NCBI GenBank assembly: GCA_039816705.1
Contig: JBCBXF010000111.1
Coordinates: 1-10,211 of the forward strand
Length of the DNA stretch: 10,211 nucleotides
From: CALHAX01 sp039816705
GTDB taxonomy: Bacteria > Pseudomonadota > Alphaproteobacteria > Rhizobiales > CALHAX01
Reading direction: 5' to 3'
The notes under the pieces were generated by a model. The model was not told where the DNA came from. It did not search any database and saw nothing but the letters and a program-made list of their open reading frames with translations. Of this stretch, positions 1 to 6,909 are shown piece after piece (position 1 is the stretch's first letter; every line of letters starts with the position of its first letter). The translations under genes were made by a program, and so were the position numbers.

Positions 1-54
1 CAAACAGGACTGACGCGAGATCTGGCGACGGAGGAGGCAAGCGATCGCGCTCGG

Positions 55-951
55 ATGTCACGAGCGGGATCACGCTATCCGGCGCCATCCGCCGTTCTAG
101 AGCTCTTCAAACCAATCACGTGGTTCCCACCCATGTGGGCGTACATGTGCGGCGTGATCTCGTCGGGCGCAGCCCTTGGCGTAAACTGGACGTCGGCATT
201 GCTCGGCGTCGCATTGGCCGGTCCGCTGGTTTGCGCCACGAGCCAGGCCGCGAACGACTGGTACGATCGCCATGTCGACGCGTTGAACGAGCCAAACCGC
301 CCGATCCCGTCCGGTCGCATTCCTGGCAGTTGGGGATTCTATATTGCGGTAATCTGGAGTGGCGTGTCACTCGCGGTCGGCGCCATGCTTGGCAACGCTG
401 TGCTCGCGGCAACCGTCTTCGGCCTCGTGCTCGCATGGGCTTACAGCGCACCGCCACTGCGGCTGAAGCAGAACGGCTGGTATGGCAACGCAGCTGTCGG
501 TCTCTGCTATGAAGGCCTCCCCTGGTTCACGGGCGCCGCTGCGATGATCGGCGCTGTACCGGATACCCGCATCATCGTGATCGCGCTGCTCTACAGCGTC
601 GGGGCGCACGGCATCATGACCTTGAACGATTTCAAATCAATCAATGGTGACCGAAAAATCGGAATTCGCTCCCTGCCAGCACAACTCGGCACGGCCAACG
701 CGGCACGACTTGCCTGTCTTGTGATGACGATCCCGCAAGTCATCGTCATCGCGCTTCTGACCAAATGGGGAGCTGGCTGGACCGCGGCGATTGTGACCCT
801 GCTTCTTGTCGCGCAACTCATCTGCATGCGCCACATGCTGGCTCGGCCGTTTGAACGCGCGCCCTGGTACAACGCAACCGGCACGACACTTTACGTCCTC
901 GGCATGCTGGCAAGCGCAATTGCCCTCCGCATCATCACGGGAGGATCGTGA
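55..951 (+). CDS. bchG: Bacteriochlorophyll synthase (BchG, UbiA-type prenyltransferase)
   Basis: Esterifies bacteriochlorophyllide a with geranylgeranyl (or phytyl) diphosphate at the inner membrane, the step that makes the pigment lipophilic. The 298-residue protein is a multi-helix UbiA-family protein of normal BchG length. The first Asp-rich motif, NDWYDRHVD at residues 67-75, is followed by the family-typical run of Asn, Glu, Pro and Arg up to GR88. The second motif lies around LNDFKSINGDR at 190-200. The N-terminal stretch KPITWFPPMWAYMCG (19-33) is also typical of BchG/ChlG. The start is the ATG giving MSRAGS. A purine-rich GAGGAGG lies at 31-37, which is 17 bases upstream and farther than ideal, and the frame stays open to the window edge, so the start is likely but not certain. 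The stop overlaps the next start by one base (TGATG at 949-953), indicating translational coupling. Bacteriochlorophyll rather than chlorophyll synthase is inferred from the pucC and bchP neighbours. Confidence 0.95.
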   Translation: MSRAGSRYPAPSAVLELFKPITWFPPMWAYMCGVISSGAALGVNWTSALLGVALAGPLVCATSQAANDWYDRHVDALNEPNRPIPSGRIPGSWGFYIAVIWSGVSLAVGAMLGNAVLAATVFGLVLAWAYSAPPLRLKQNGWYGNAAVGLCYEGLPWFTGAAAMIGAVPDTRIIVIALLYSVGAHGIMTLNDFKSINGDRKIGIRSLPAQLGTANAARLACLVMTIPQVIVIALLTKWGAGWTAAIVTLLLVAQLICMRHMLARPFERAPWYNATGTTLYVLGMLASAIALRIITGGS

Positions 952-953
952 TG
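939..953 (+). promoter_or_regulatory. Ribosome binding site and TGATG coupling junction, bchG to pucC
   Basis: GGGAGG at 939-944 lies inside the last codons of bchG. It sits 6 bases before the ATG at 951, but only 3 bases before an in-frame GTG at 948. The spacing favours the ATG as the real start. The bchG stop TGA (949-951) shares one base with that ATG, a classical stop-restart junction. Confidence 0.7.
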
Positions 954-2384
954 CGACACACTCAAGGCCTGCCACAAGACGCGGCTCACGGCCTGTCATG
1001 GCTTTCTATCATCCGGCTTGGCCTGGTGCAGACCGCACTCGGCGCGATTGTCGTTCTCACGACATCAACGCTGAACCGGGTCATGGTCGTCGAGCTATCG
1101 TTGGCGGCAACCGTGCCCGGGCTGCTCGTCGGCCTCCACTATGCGGTGCAAATCCTGCGACCGCGCTGGGGTTTTGGCTCCGATGTCGGGGGGCGTCGCA
1201 CCCCCTGGATTATCGCCGGCATGACGATGCTTGCACTCGGCGCCTGCCTCGCTGCCGTGGCAACGGCCTTCTGGGCGTCAGCACCCTGGTTATCCGGCGC
1301 TGTCCTCGTCATCGCCTTCCTCATCATCGGTATTGGTGTTGGCTGCGCGGGCACAACGCTGCTTGCCCTGCTCGCCACGTACACAGCGCCCGCACGTCGC
1401 GCACCGGCAGCCACAATCGTCTGGCTGATGATGATCGCGGGCTTCGTCGTCACTGCGATTGTCGCCGGTGCAATGCTCGACCCGTTCTCGATGGCGCGGC
1501 TTGTGATGGTCACAGTTGTCGTCTGCGCGACAGCGCTCGCCGTGACCGTGCTCGCGCTTCTCGGCATCGAGAGGAAAAATACGCCCATTGAGGTGGCAGC
1601 CGAACCCCTGGCACAGGACACCTCTGCGAAGCCGACATTTCAGGCCGCACTCATTGAAACGTGGAATGACCCGACGGCGCGACGCTTCACTGTTTTTGTT
1701 TTTCTCTCCATGCTCGCCTACAGCGCGCAGGACCTGATACTCGAGCCGTTCGCCGGTCATGTGTTTGCAATGACACCGGGCGAGAGCACGCAACTCTCGG
1801 GCGTTCAGCACGGTGGCGTGTTCATCGGCATGGCATTGGTGGGCTTGATCGGCGGGCTGACCGGCGCACGAGGCCGGAACACAGATGCATTTGCCCTGCA
1901 GAATTGGGTTGTCGGCGGGTGCATCGGGTCCGCGCTTGCGCTGGCCGGCCTCGCAATCGGCGGGATGTATGGTATCGGCTGGCCTTTGAAAGCCAACGTC
2001 TTCGCCCTCGGATTTGCCAACGGAGTCTTCGCCGTCGCAGCCATTGGCTCGATGATGGCTCTCTCCAGCGAGGGCAAGCGTGGACGTGCCGGAACACGGA
2101 TGGGCCTGTGGGGCGCAGCGCAGGCCATGGCGTTTGGCCTCGGCGGTCTGCTCGGCACCGTGCTTGTCGATGTCTCACGTCTGATTGTCGATGACGCAGC
2201 ATCAGCCTACGGCACGGTCTTCATTGCGGAGGCCATCGTCTTTCTCGCCTCAGCCCTGCTCGCTGTGCGCCTCGCGGGGCGCAGCTTCAAAATCACGTCT
2301 GCTGCGGCCGCCAACCCGCAGCTCACCGCGGACGCCGGCATAATGCCAGCATCCGCAGTCTCCGCCCCCGCCGGAAGAGGATAG
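951..2384 (+). CDS. pucC: PucC/Bch2/LhaA-family membrane transporter-like protein
   Basis: A member of the bacteriochlorophyll-linked branch of the major facilitator superfamily (PucC, LhaA and Bch2/ORF428). Members help assemble light-harvesting complexes and are thought to deliver or channel pigment. The 477-residue protein has about twelve hydrophobic helices. A cytoplasmic-loop motif around residues 70-87, with RPRWGFGSDVGGRRTPW, is the family form of MFS motif A. A hydrophilic loop near 208-247 separates the two six-helix halves. A start one codon earlier (GTG at 948) is possible, but the Shine-Dalgarno spacing favours ATG 951. It sits between bchG and bchP, as in Rhodobacter, where this position is held by bch2 (ORF427/428). 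The symbol pucC denotes the family: from sequence alone I cannot say whether it serves LH1, LH2 or chlorophyll delivery generally. The family assignment is secure and the exact role is inferred. Confidence 0.9.
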   Translation: MRHTQGLPQDAAHGLSWLSIIRLGLVQTALGAIVVLTTSTLNRVMVVELSLAATVPGLLVGLHYAVQILRPRWGFGSDVGGRRTPWIIAGMTMLALGACLAAVATAFWASAPWLSGAVLVIAFLIIGIGVGCAGTTLLALLATYTAPARRAPAATIVWLMMIAGFVVTAIVAGAMLDPFSMARLVMVTVVVCATALAVTVLALLGIERKNTPIEVAAEPLAQDTSAKPTFQAALIETWNDPTARRFTVFVFLSMLAYSAQDLILEPFAGHVFAMTPGESTQLSGVQHGGVFIGMALVGLIGGLTGARGRNTDAFALQNWVVGGCIGSALALAGLAIGGMYGIGWPLKANVFALGFANGVFAVAAIGSMMALSSEGKRGRAGTRMGLWGAAQAMAFGLGGLLGTVLVDVSRLIVDDAASAYGTVFIAEAIVFLASALLAVRLAGRSFKITSAAAANPQLTADAGIMPASAVSAPAGRG

Positions 2385-2388
2385 TCTC

Positions 2389-3687
2389 ATGAGCACCCCC
2401 ATCCCCACACCCGACTTTGACGTTATCGTCGTCGGGGGCGGTCCCGCCGGAGCAACGGCCGCTGACCAGCTCGCGCGCGCAGGGCGTCGCGTTGCCCTCC
2501 TCGACAAAGCCGGCCGGATCAAACCCTGTGGTGGGGCGGTGCCGCCACGTTTGATCAAGGACTATCAAATCCCGGATGAGCTGATCGTCGCGCGCATCAA
2601 CACAGCCCGCGTCATCGCCCCATCTGAAAAGGCCATCGATATGCCGATCGATGGCGGCTACGTCGGGATGGTCGACCGCGATACATTTGATGAGTGGTTG
2701 CGCAATCGTGCGGCCTCCAGCGGCGCAACACGTATTACCGGCGAAGCGCGCAATCTCGAACAGCAGGCCGATGGCACAGTCCGTCTCTCGTTTGAGAACA
2801 AGAGACAAAGTTCAGAAGGCGCCGCCCCGATACTGCAATCACTGACCGCCCGATGCATCATCGGCGCGGACGGCGCGCGTTCGAAAATTGCCAAGATCGC
2901 GCTGCCGAACGAAAAGCAGCCCAAGTGTGTATTCGCCTACCACGAGATCGTCGAAGCGAGGGATGAAAATCTGGCTCCGCCCTGCGCCATCCGTTCCGCG
3001 AACGGCAGCGTATCGACGACGCTCCCCTCAAGCGATACGAACGCGCAGAGCGCCGTCGCATATGATGACCGGCGGTGTGATGTTTACTATCAGGGCGAAT
3101 TTTCGCCGGATTTCTACGCATGGGTTTTCCCCCACGGTAAGACCGCGAGCATCGGCACAGGCTCTGCCAACAAGGGGTTTGCGCTGCGCCGTGCCGTGGA
3201 AGGTGTGCGGAAAAAAACCGGTCTCGACACCTGGCGAACGGTGCGCCGCGAGGGCGCGCCAATTCCGATGAAACCGCGCCGCGTCTGGGACAATGGCCGC
3301 AACGTCATCCTTGCTGGTGATGCCGCTGGCGTCGTCGCCCCTGCCTCCGGCGAAGGCATCTACTACGCCATGCTGTGTGGCGAACTCGTTGCCCAGGCGA
3401 CGGAGAATTTTCTGGCAACCGGCTCGGCAAAGGAATTTGCCCGCGCACGCCGCGCCTTCATGAAGCGCCACGGGCGGATCTTCTGGATCCTCGGGATCAT
3501 GCAGTACTTCTGGTATTCAAGTGAAAATCGACGCGAACGCTTCGTGACCATGTGCGAGGACCCGGATGTCCAACGCATCACCTGGCAGTCCTATATGCAC
3601 AAGGAGTTGATCGGGTCCTCGCCGTTTTCACGGATTAAAATCTTCGTCAAGGACACGGCGCATCTGTTGGGCCTGCGCGCAGCGTAG
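2389..3687 (+). CDS. bchP: Geranylgeranyl (bacterio)chlorophyll reductase BchP
   Basis: FAD-dependent reductase that hydrogenates three double bonds of the geranylgeranyl group on bacteriochlorophyll a to give phytyl. The N-terminal dinucleotide-binding fold reads VIVVGGGPAGATAA at residues 12-25, ending in the acidic LLDK at 37-40. It is followed by the family signature KPCGGAVP at 45-52. IIGADGARS (157-165) and the second FAD motif LAGDAAGVVAPASGEGIYYA (308-327) are intact, as is SPDFYAWVFPHG (239-250). The ATG follows the pucC stop by 4 bases, with AGAGG about 8 bases upstream. At 432 residues it is some 40 longer than the 390-395 I recall for Rhodobacter BchP. Most of the excess appears to be a Ser/Thr/Asn/Ala-rich insertion near residues 191-225. 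All recognisable motifs survive, so it is probably active. Confidence 0.95.
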   Translation: MSTPIPTPDFDVIVVGGGPAGATAADQLARAGRRVALLDKAGRIKPCGGAVPPRLIKDYQIPDELIVARINTARVIAPSEKAIDMPIDGGYVGMVDRDTFDEWLRNRAASSGATRITGEARNLEQQADGTVRLSFENKRQSSEGAAPILQSLTARCIIGADGARSKIAKIALPNEKQPKCVFAYHEIVEARDENLAPPCAIRSANGSVSTTLPSSDTNAQSAVAYDDRRCDVYYQGEFSPDFYAWVFPHGKTASIGTGSANKGFALRRAVEGVRKKTGLDTWRTVRREGAPIPMKPRRVWDNGRNVILAGDAAGVVAPASGEGIYYAMLCGELVAQATENFLATGSAKEFARARRAFMKRHGRIFWILGIMQYFWYSSENRRERFVTMCEDPDVQRITWQSYMHKELIGSSPFSRIKIFVKDTAHLLGLRAA

Positions 3688-3712
3688 CCAACGCCTTCGC
3701 GGAGTGCGCGTC

Positions 3713-3985
3713 GTGCTGACAAGCCCCTTGATCGTCGATCTCATTCTTGGACTGGTTGCCATAGAAATCGTGGCACTCAGTTACCTGTTCGGTCGCACAT
3801 CGGCATTGTTTGCGCCCCTCCCGCTGCTTGCCAACACAATAGCGGGTATAGGGATTCTCATTGCACTGCGCGGTGCGCTTGCCGGCACCCCATGGCCATG
3901 GGTGCCGCTAGGCTTAACGGTGAGCCTCGTCGCCCACCTCTGCGATCTCGCGTTACGATGGAAACATTCCAAGCGGAGCGCGTAA
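3713..3985 (+). CDS. Small three-helix membrane protein, unknown function, end of bch operon
   Basis: I do not recognise this family. The protein is about 90 residues and mostly hydrophobic. There are three probable membrane segments: the N-terminal region through ALSYLFG, a central LLANTIAGIGILIALRG, and VPLGLTVSLVAHLCDLAL. A short basic tail (RWKHSKRSA) probably faces the cytoplasm. The start is uncertain. GTG at 3713 has GGAG at 3701-3704 with 8-base spacing, whereas an in-frame GTG at 3704 has no usable ribosome binding site. It follows bchP by 25 bases on the same strand, so co-transcription with bacteriochlorophyll genes is likely. Rhodobacter carries idi (isopentenyl diphosphate isomerase) here, but this protein shows nothing of that soluble enzyme. 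A role at the membrane in pigment synthesis or assembly is only a guess from position. Confidence 0.7.
   Translation: MLTSPLIVDLILGLVAIEIVALSYLFGRTSALFAPLPLLANTIAGIGILIALRGALAGTPWPWVPLGLTVSLVAHLCDLALRWKHSKRSA
3884..3906. repeat. Near-perfect palindrome inside the small membrane gene
   Basis: The core CCATGGCCATGG (3890-3901) is a perfect palindrome, flanked by GGCAC and GTGCC with one unpaired C on the left arm. It encodes Gly-Thr-Pro-Trp-Pro-Trp-Val-Pro. It could form a hairpin in the mRNA, but no T-tract follows and it lies within a coding frame, so it is not a terminator. It may simply reflect codon choice. Confidence 0.5.
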
Positions 3986-4056
3986 CGAATGTACGGCACC
4001 GCAATCACACCTGAACCATAACGCGAATGTGCGATCTAATACGAACGGTGACCAGA

Positions 4057-4239
4057 TCACCCGTCCTGGAGAGCGTGCCCGGCATCATGCAACAGACCGC
4101 GCAACGCAAGAACGCGCACCGCGTCACCATCGCAAGGTAAGCCTCGGCTTTGGCGCCAGCCGTTCACCGCTGCCATCTCCTCGTCCGTCAACTGCACCTG
4201 CACGACATGGCGTGCCTGCGGAACCCGTCTCGAACCCAT
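4057..4239 (-). CDS. Small ribbon-helix-helix-like protein (60 residues)
   Basis: The predicted layout fits the small ribbon-helix-helix DNA-binding fold. A strand around HVVQVQLTD (11-19) is followed by a helix EEMAAVNGWRQSRG (20-33), a turn, and a second helix DAVRVLALRGLLHDAG (39-54). Short proteins of this build, with a strand of pattern V-x-V-x-L-T-x-E-E, are common in alphaproteobacteria and are usually of unknown target. The start is the second of two adjacent ATGs: GGGAGG lies 5 bases upstream of it but only 2 bases from the first, at 4242. The strand is opposite to the bch operon and no toxin partner is adjacent, so an antitoxin role has no support. It could autoregulate through the noncoding DNA upstream of it. 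The fold assignment is by pattern only. Confidence 0.6.
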   Translation of the reverse strand: MGSRRVPQARHVVQVQLTDEEMAAVNGWRQSRGLPCDGDAVRVLALRGLLHDAGHALQDG

Positions 4240-4614
4240 CATTTCCTCCCTGGACAATCGATGGATTGTTGAATGTCCGGCGCGCGGCTTTTCTTGTAAT
4301 GCAGCGTCGCGCCGCGTTGCTCGTCTCCCGTTTCTTCGCGTCGTCTTCCTGGCGCGCAAGCTAACGGAAAGCCCGAGGAGACAAAAGGGGGAATAGAACG
4401 CAACCCTTACCACGAGACACATGGGCCGAGCGGATTTGGTGAACCGGAACGCATTGCACAGTACAAAAGGCGAACAACCTCATCGGACACTGCCGCTTTT
4501 GCTTCTTGTTGTGTATGCAGTATATGTCCAACGCCAAGCTCTCAGGCCCACTTAGATAGGACTTGCGGCTTGAAAAATTGACATCGCGATTGGGCCGAGA
4601 CTGGAGGATCGTTC
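4240..4614. other. Noncoding region between two divergent small genes
   Basis: No convincing gene in either direction; the frame extending the upstream small gene to 4422 is Arg-rich and lacks homology-like features. Present are the purine-rich ribosome binding sites of both flanking genes, a short GC inverted repeat (CGCGGC at 4283-4288 with GCCGCG at 4311-4316), and an AT-richer stretch near 4495-4530 with a possible promoter. The composition is less GC-rich than the neighbouring coding DNA, as expected for a divergent regulatory region. Confidence 0.6.
4499..4526 (+). promoter_or_regulatory. Possible sigma-70-type promoter for the 4615 gene
   Basis: TTGCTT (4499-4504) and TATATG (4521-4526) are separated by 16 bases, in the only AT-rich part of the intergenic region and about 90 bases before the start codon. 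Both hexamers are imperfect and spacing is at the short end, so this is a weak, pattern-only call. Confidence 0.3.
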
Positions 4615-5112
4615 ATGGAAACGAACGCAACTGGTGCCGCGACGACAGTCGCGCAAAGTGGCGGCGACATCGCTACTCAGGCCGTAAGCCAACTGACACC
4701 GCAAGCGTCTTACATCGCGACGGTCACGCCCAACACGTTTGTACTGCTCGGCCTCTTGTTCCTCGCTTACGGCTTGTGTCTGCTCGCGTTCGCAATGACC
4801 CGCCAGGTCCACGAAGCGCGAAGCGATTATGCCCGCCAGGTTCACACGACTGCGGCGCGCTCAAGCACGATAATGTTCGCGATGCCACTTGTGCTGGCCG
4901 GCCTCGCACTGATGGCCGCCGCACAGTTCTACACCGGCCTTGCGATGGACTGGGTCGCCCTGGCGATGCTGGGATTGACGGGATATTTGATCGTCTACGC
5001 CTGCACGGGTGATTGGATCGCCGACAAGGCCGCTGCCATCCAGACGCGCAACGAACACGAACCCGCCGTTCGCCCCGCGCCGGTGCGCGTTATTCAACCA
5101 GTTGCCGCGTGA
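4615..5112 (+). CDS. Membrane protein of unknown function (three predicted helices)
   Basis: Not recognised. The 165-residue protein begins with about 35 mostly polar, Ala/Thr/Gln-rich residues. Three probable transmembrane helices follow, near 41-61 (FVLLGLLFLAYGLCLLAF), 85-105 (TIMFAMPLVLAGLALMAAA) and 111-131 (MDWVALAMLGLTGYLIVYA). The loop between helices 1 and 2 (62-84) is charged, with an R-x-x-H-E-A-R-S-D-Y-A-R-Q pattern that may be amphipathic. A Pro/Arg/Val-rich tail ends the protein. The N-terminus is not a classical signal peptide. GGAGG at 4603-4607 lies 7 bases before the ATG, a strong ribosome binding site that supports this as a real gene. Its 3' end is 37 bases from the end of the convergent helicase gene, and no intrinsic terminator is visible between them. 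It stands alone on its strand, so context gives no function. Confidence 0.7.
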   Translation: METNATGAATTVAQSGGDIATQAVSQLTPQASYIATVTPNTFVLLGLLFLAYGLCLLAFAMTRQVHEARSDYARQVHTTAARSSTIMFAMPLVLAGLALMAAAQFYTGLAMDWVALAMLGLTGYLIVYACTGDWIADKAAAIQTRNEHEPAVRPAPVRVIQPVAA

Positions 5113-5149
5113 TACCATAACGGATGTGAAAGATGGGCTGGTGCACCCG

Positions 5150-6895
5150 CTAAGCCACGGACTGAGGTTTCTGGCTCCGTGACCGCATTTTCTTGCGGGC
5201 CGCACGACTGTTGGTGTTTTTCCCCTGCGTCGGTTTTGCAGACGTCGGTTTTGCCAATGTCGCAGAGCGGTTTTTCTTCCGCTTGTTGCGCAGGCCCTCA
5301 GCAACAGGTTCACCAGTCGTCTGGCGTGACGAGGCGCTGGAAGAACGACCGTCAGCACGCAGTTGAATTCCGGAACGGCTCTCCTGATCCGCAGCAGCGG
5401 ACATGTCGCGCCCATCTGACGCGCCGCGAGGGCGCTTTTGGCCAGCTTGCGCTCTGTCACGTTTGTGCGGCGGTTTGCGCCGGGGCTTCGTCTTCGGTCG
5501 CGTCGGGTCATAACGCCCTGCCTCGGCCACCCCGTTCTCCCGCACCGTGTCTGCACCGGTCTGCGCCTCGCGACCCGCACCCCCGCTTAGATCGCCACTT
5601 GAACGCCCCTGAGTACGGCGTGGTTTACGACGATCGCCACGCGTGTCCGCTCGTCCGCCCGCGTTTCCATTCGCCCGCCGTGCTCCTTGCGACGTCTTCC
5701 TGTCGCGCGAGAATCGATCGCGTTGGGCGCGGTCTTTTTGACCGTCACTGACCGTCGCGAGACCATCATCTCCACGCCGATCCTCGCTTGGAATACTCTG
5801 TCGCGTCGTGCGTTCAATCGCCTTCAGCAGATGCTTGTCATCCGGCGCACAAAACGAAATCGCCTCTCCCGATGCGCCGGCGCGCGCCGTCCGGCCAATG
5901 CGGTGCACATAGGCCTCAGGCACTTCCGGCAGATCATAATTCACCACATGCGTGACATCATCGACGTCGATCCCGCGGGCAGCAATGTCAGTCGCGACAA
6001 GGAGCTGGATCTTAGACGCCTTGAAATCCGCAAGCGTACGCACGCGTTGATTCTGGCTCTTGTTGCCATGGATTGCGGCGGCTGAAAAACCCATTGCGCA
6101 TAGATGTTTTGCGACACGGTCCGCCCCGCGCTTCGTCCGTGTGAATACGATCGCCCGAAAGGGGTCATCGCGTGAGAGCACATCACCTAGCAACGCAATT
6201 TTCTTCTGCTTTTCAACGTGGATTACACGCTGCGCAATCCGCTCAACCGTCGTTGCTTGCGGAGTGACACTGACCGTGACCGGATCACGCAAGAATGCCT
6301 TCGCAAGCTTTGCGATCTCCTTAGGCATTGTTGCAGAGAAAAAGAGCGTTTGTCGCTTGGGCGCTAGACCGGACGCGATTTGCTTGATCGGCTTGAGAAA
6401 CCCGAGATCGAGCATCTGATCCGCCTCATCGAGGACAAAGATGTCCGTCGCCTTCAAGTCTGCATGACCGGACGCGATGTGATCTTGCAGCCGCCCCGGC
6501 GTCGCAATCAAAACGTCAACACCACGCTGCAGCTCCTGGATCTGCTTGCCGTAGCCAACACCGCCAAACACCGTCGCGATCCGCAGCCCGAGTTTTTGGC
6601 CATAGGTCTTGAAGTTCTCGGCGATCTGCAGCGCAAGCTCACGCGTTGGCGATAGCACAAGTGCGCGACACCCTTTTTTCGGCGCCCGCTGTCGGTCCGC
6701 ATCCAGACGATGAAGTATCGGCAACGCGAACGCGGCAGTCTTACCTGTTCCGGTCTGCGCGATACCGAGGATGTCCCGCCCCTCGAGCACAGAGGGAATG
6801 GCTTGTGCCTGGATCGGCGTGGGCGTCGTATAGCCTGCGCGATCCAGCGCGGCGTTCAGGCCGGCCGCAAGACCGAAATCGGAAAACTGGGTCAT
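5150..6895 (-). CDS. rhlE: DEAD-box ATP-dependent RNA helicase, RhlE-like
   Basis: Unwinds short RNA duplexes using ATP; bacterial RhlE-type helicases act in ribosome assembly, mRNA decay and cold adaptation. All core motifs are present and intact. These are the Q motif (F7, and TPTPIQ at 24-29), Walker A AQTGTGKT (46-53), PTRELALQ (83-90), GG (111-112), TPGR (132-135), DEAD (156-159), SAT (187-189), ATDIAARGID (301-310) and HRIGRTAR (331-338). The core ends near residue 365. The remaining 215 or so residues are low-complexity, rich in Arg, Lys, Ser, Gly and Gln, and probably disordered and RNA-binding. This tail is long for the family. The ATG at 6895 gives a normal family N-terminus. Upstream, GAAAGAGAG is a weak ribosome binding site, and a nested hairpin lies just beyond it. 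The rhlE symbol reflects subfamily resemblance; SrmB- or CsdA-like roles cannot be excluded. Confidence 0.92.
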   Translation of the reverse strand: MTQFSDFGLAAGLNAALDRAGYTTPTPIQAQAIPSVLEGRDILGIAQTGTGKTAAFALPILHRLDADRQRAPKKGCRALVLSPTRELALQIAENFKTYGQKLGLRIATVFGGVGYGKQIQELQRGVDVLIATPGRLQDHIASGHADLKATDIFVLDEADQMLDLGFLKPIKQIASGLAPKRQTLFFSATMPKEIAKLAKAFLRDPVTVSVTPQATTVERIAQRVIHVEKQKKIALLGDVLSRDDPFRAIVFTRTKRGADRVAKHLCAMGFSAAAIHGNKSQNQRVRTLADFKASKIQLLVATDIAARGIDVDDVTHVVNYDLPEVPEAYVHRIGRTARAGASGEAISFCAPDDKHLLKAIERTTRQSIPSEDRRGDDGLATVSDGQKDRAQRDRFSRDRKTSQGARRANGNAGGRADTRGDRRKPRRTQGRSSGDLSGGAGREAQTGADTVRENGVAEAGRYDPTRPKTKPRRKPPHKRDRAQAGQKRPRGASDGRDMSAAADQESRSGIQLRADGRSSSASSRQTTGEPVAEGLRNKRKKNRSATLAKPTSAKPTQGKNTNSRAARKKMRSRSQKPQSVA

Positions 6896-6909
6896 GTCTC
6901 TCTTTCATC

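Noticed and set aside
1..54. C-terminal fragment of an upstream bch gene ending at the TGA at 11-13
   Set aside because: Only three codons are visible in that frame, too few to identify any gene.
806..1591. A 261-codon open frame on the plus strand spanning the bchG-pucC junction
   Set aside because: It overlaps two well-supported genes in another frame and its product is Arg/Cys/His-rich without any domain pattern, typical of a shadow frame in GC-rich DNA.
4029..4364. A 111-codon plus-strand open frame opposite the small ribbon-helix-helix gene
   Set aside because: Pro/Arg/Ser-rich with no pattern. The opposite strand has a strong ribosome binding site and a plausible fold.
4509..4527. Imperfect palindrome around GTATGCAGTATAT resembling a regulator site
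   Set aside because: Symmetry is poor, and the sequence is as easily explained by the AT-rich candidate promoter it overlaps.
5113..5149. Possible bidirectional terminator between the convergent 4615 gene and helicase gene
   Set aside because: No stable hairpin followed by a T-run could be found in the 37-base gap.
4861..5580. A 239-codon minus-strand open frame overlapping the 4615 gene and the helicase tail
   Set aside because: Its product is strongly Arg-rich and it overlaps the helicase tail in another frame on the same strand; no ribosome binding site or domain.
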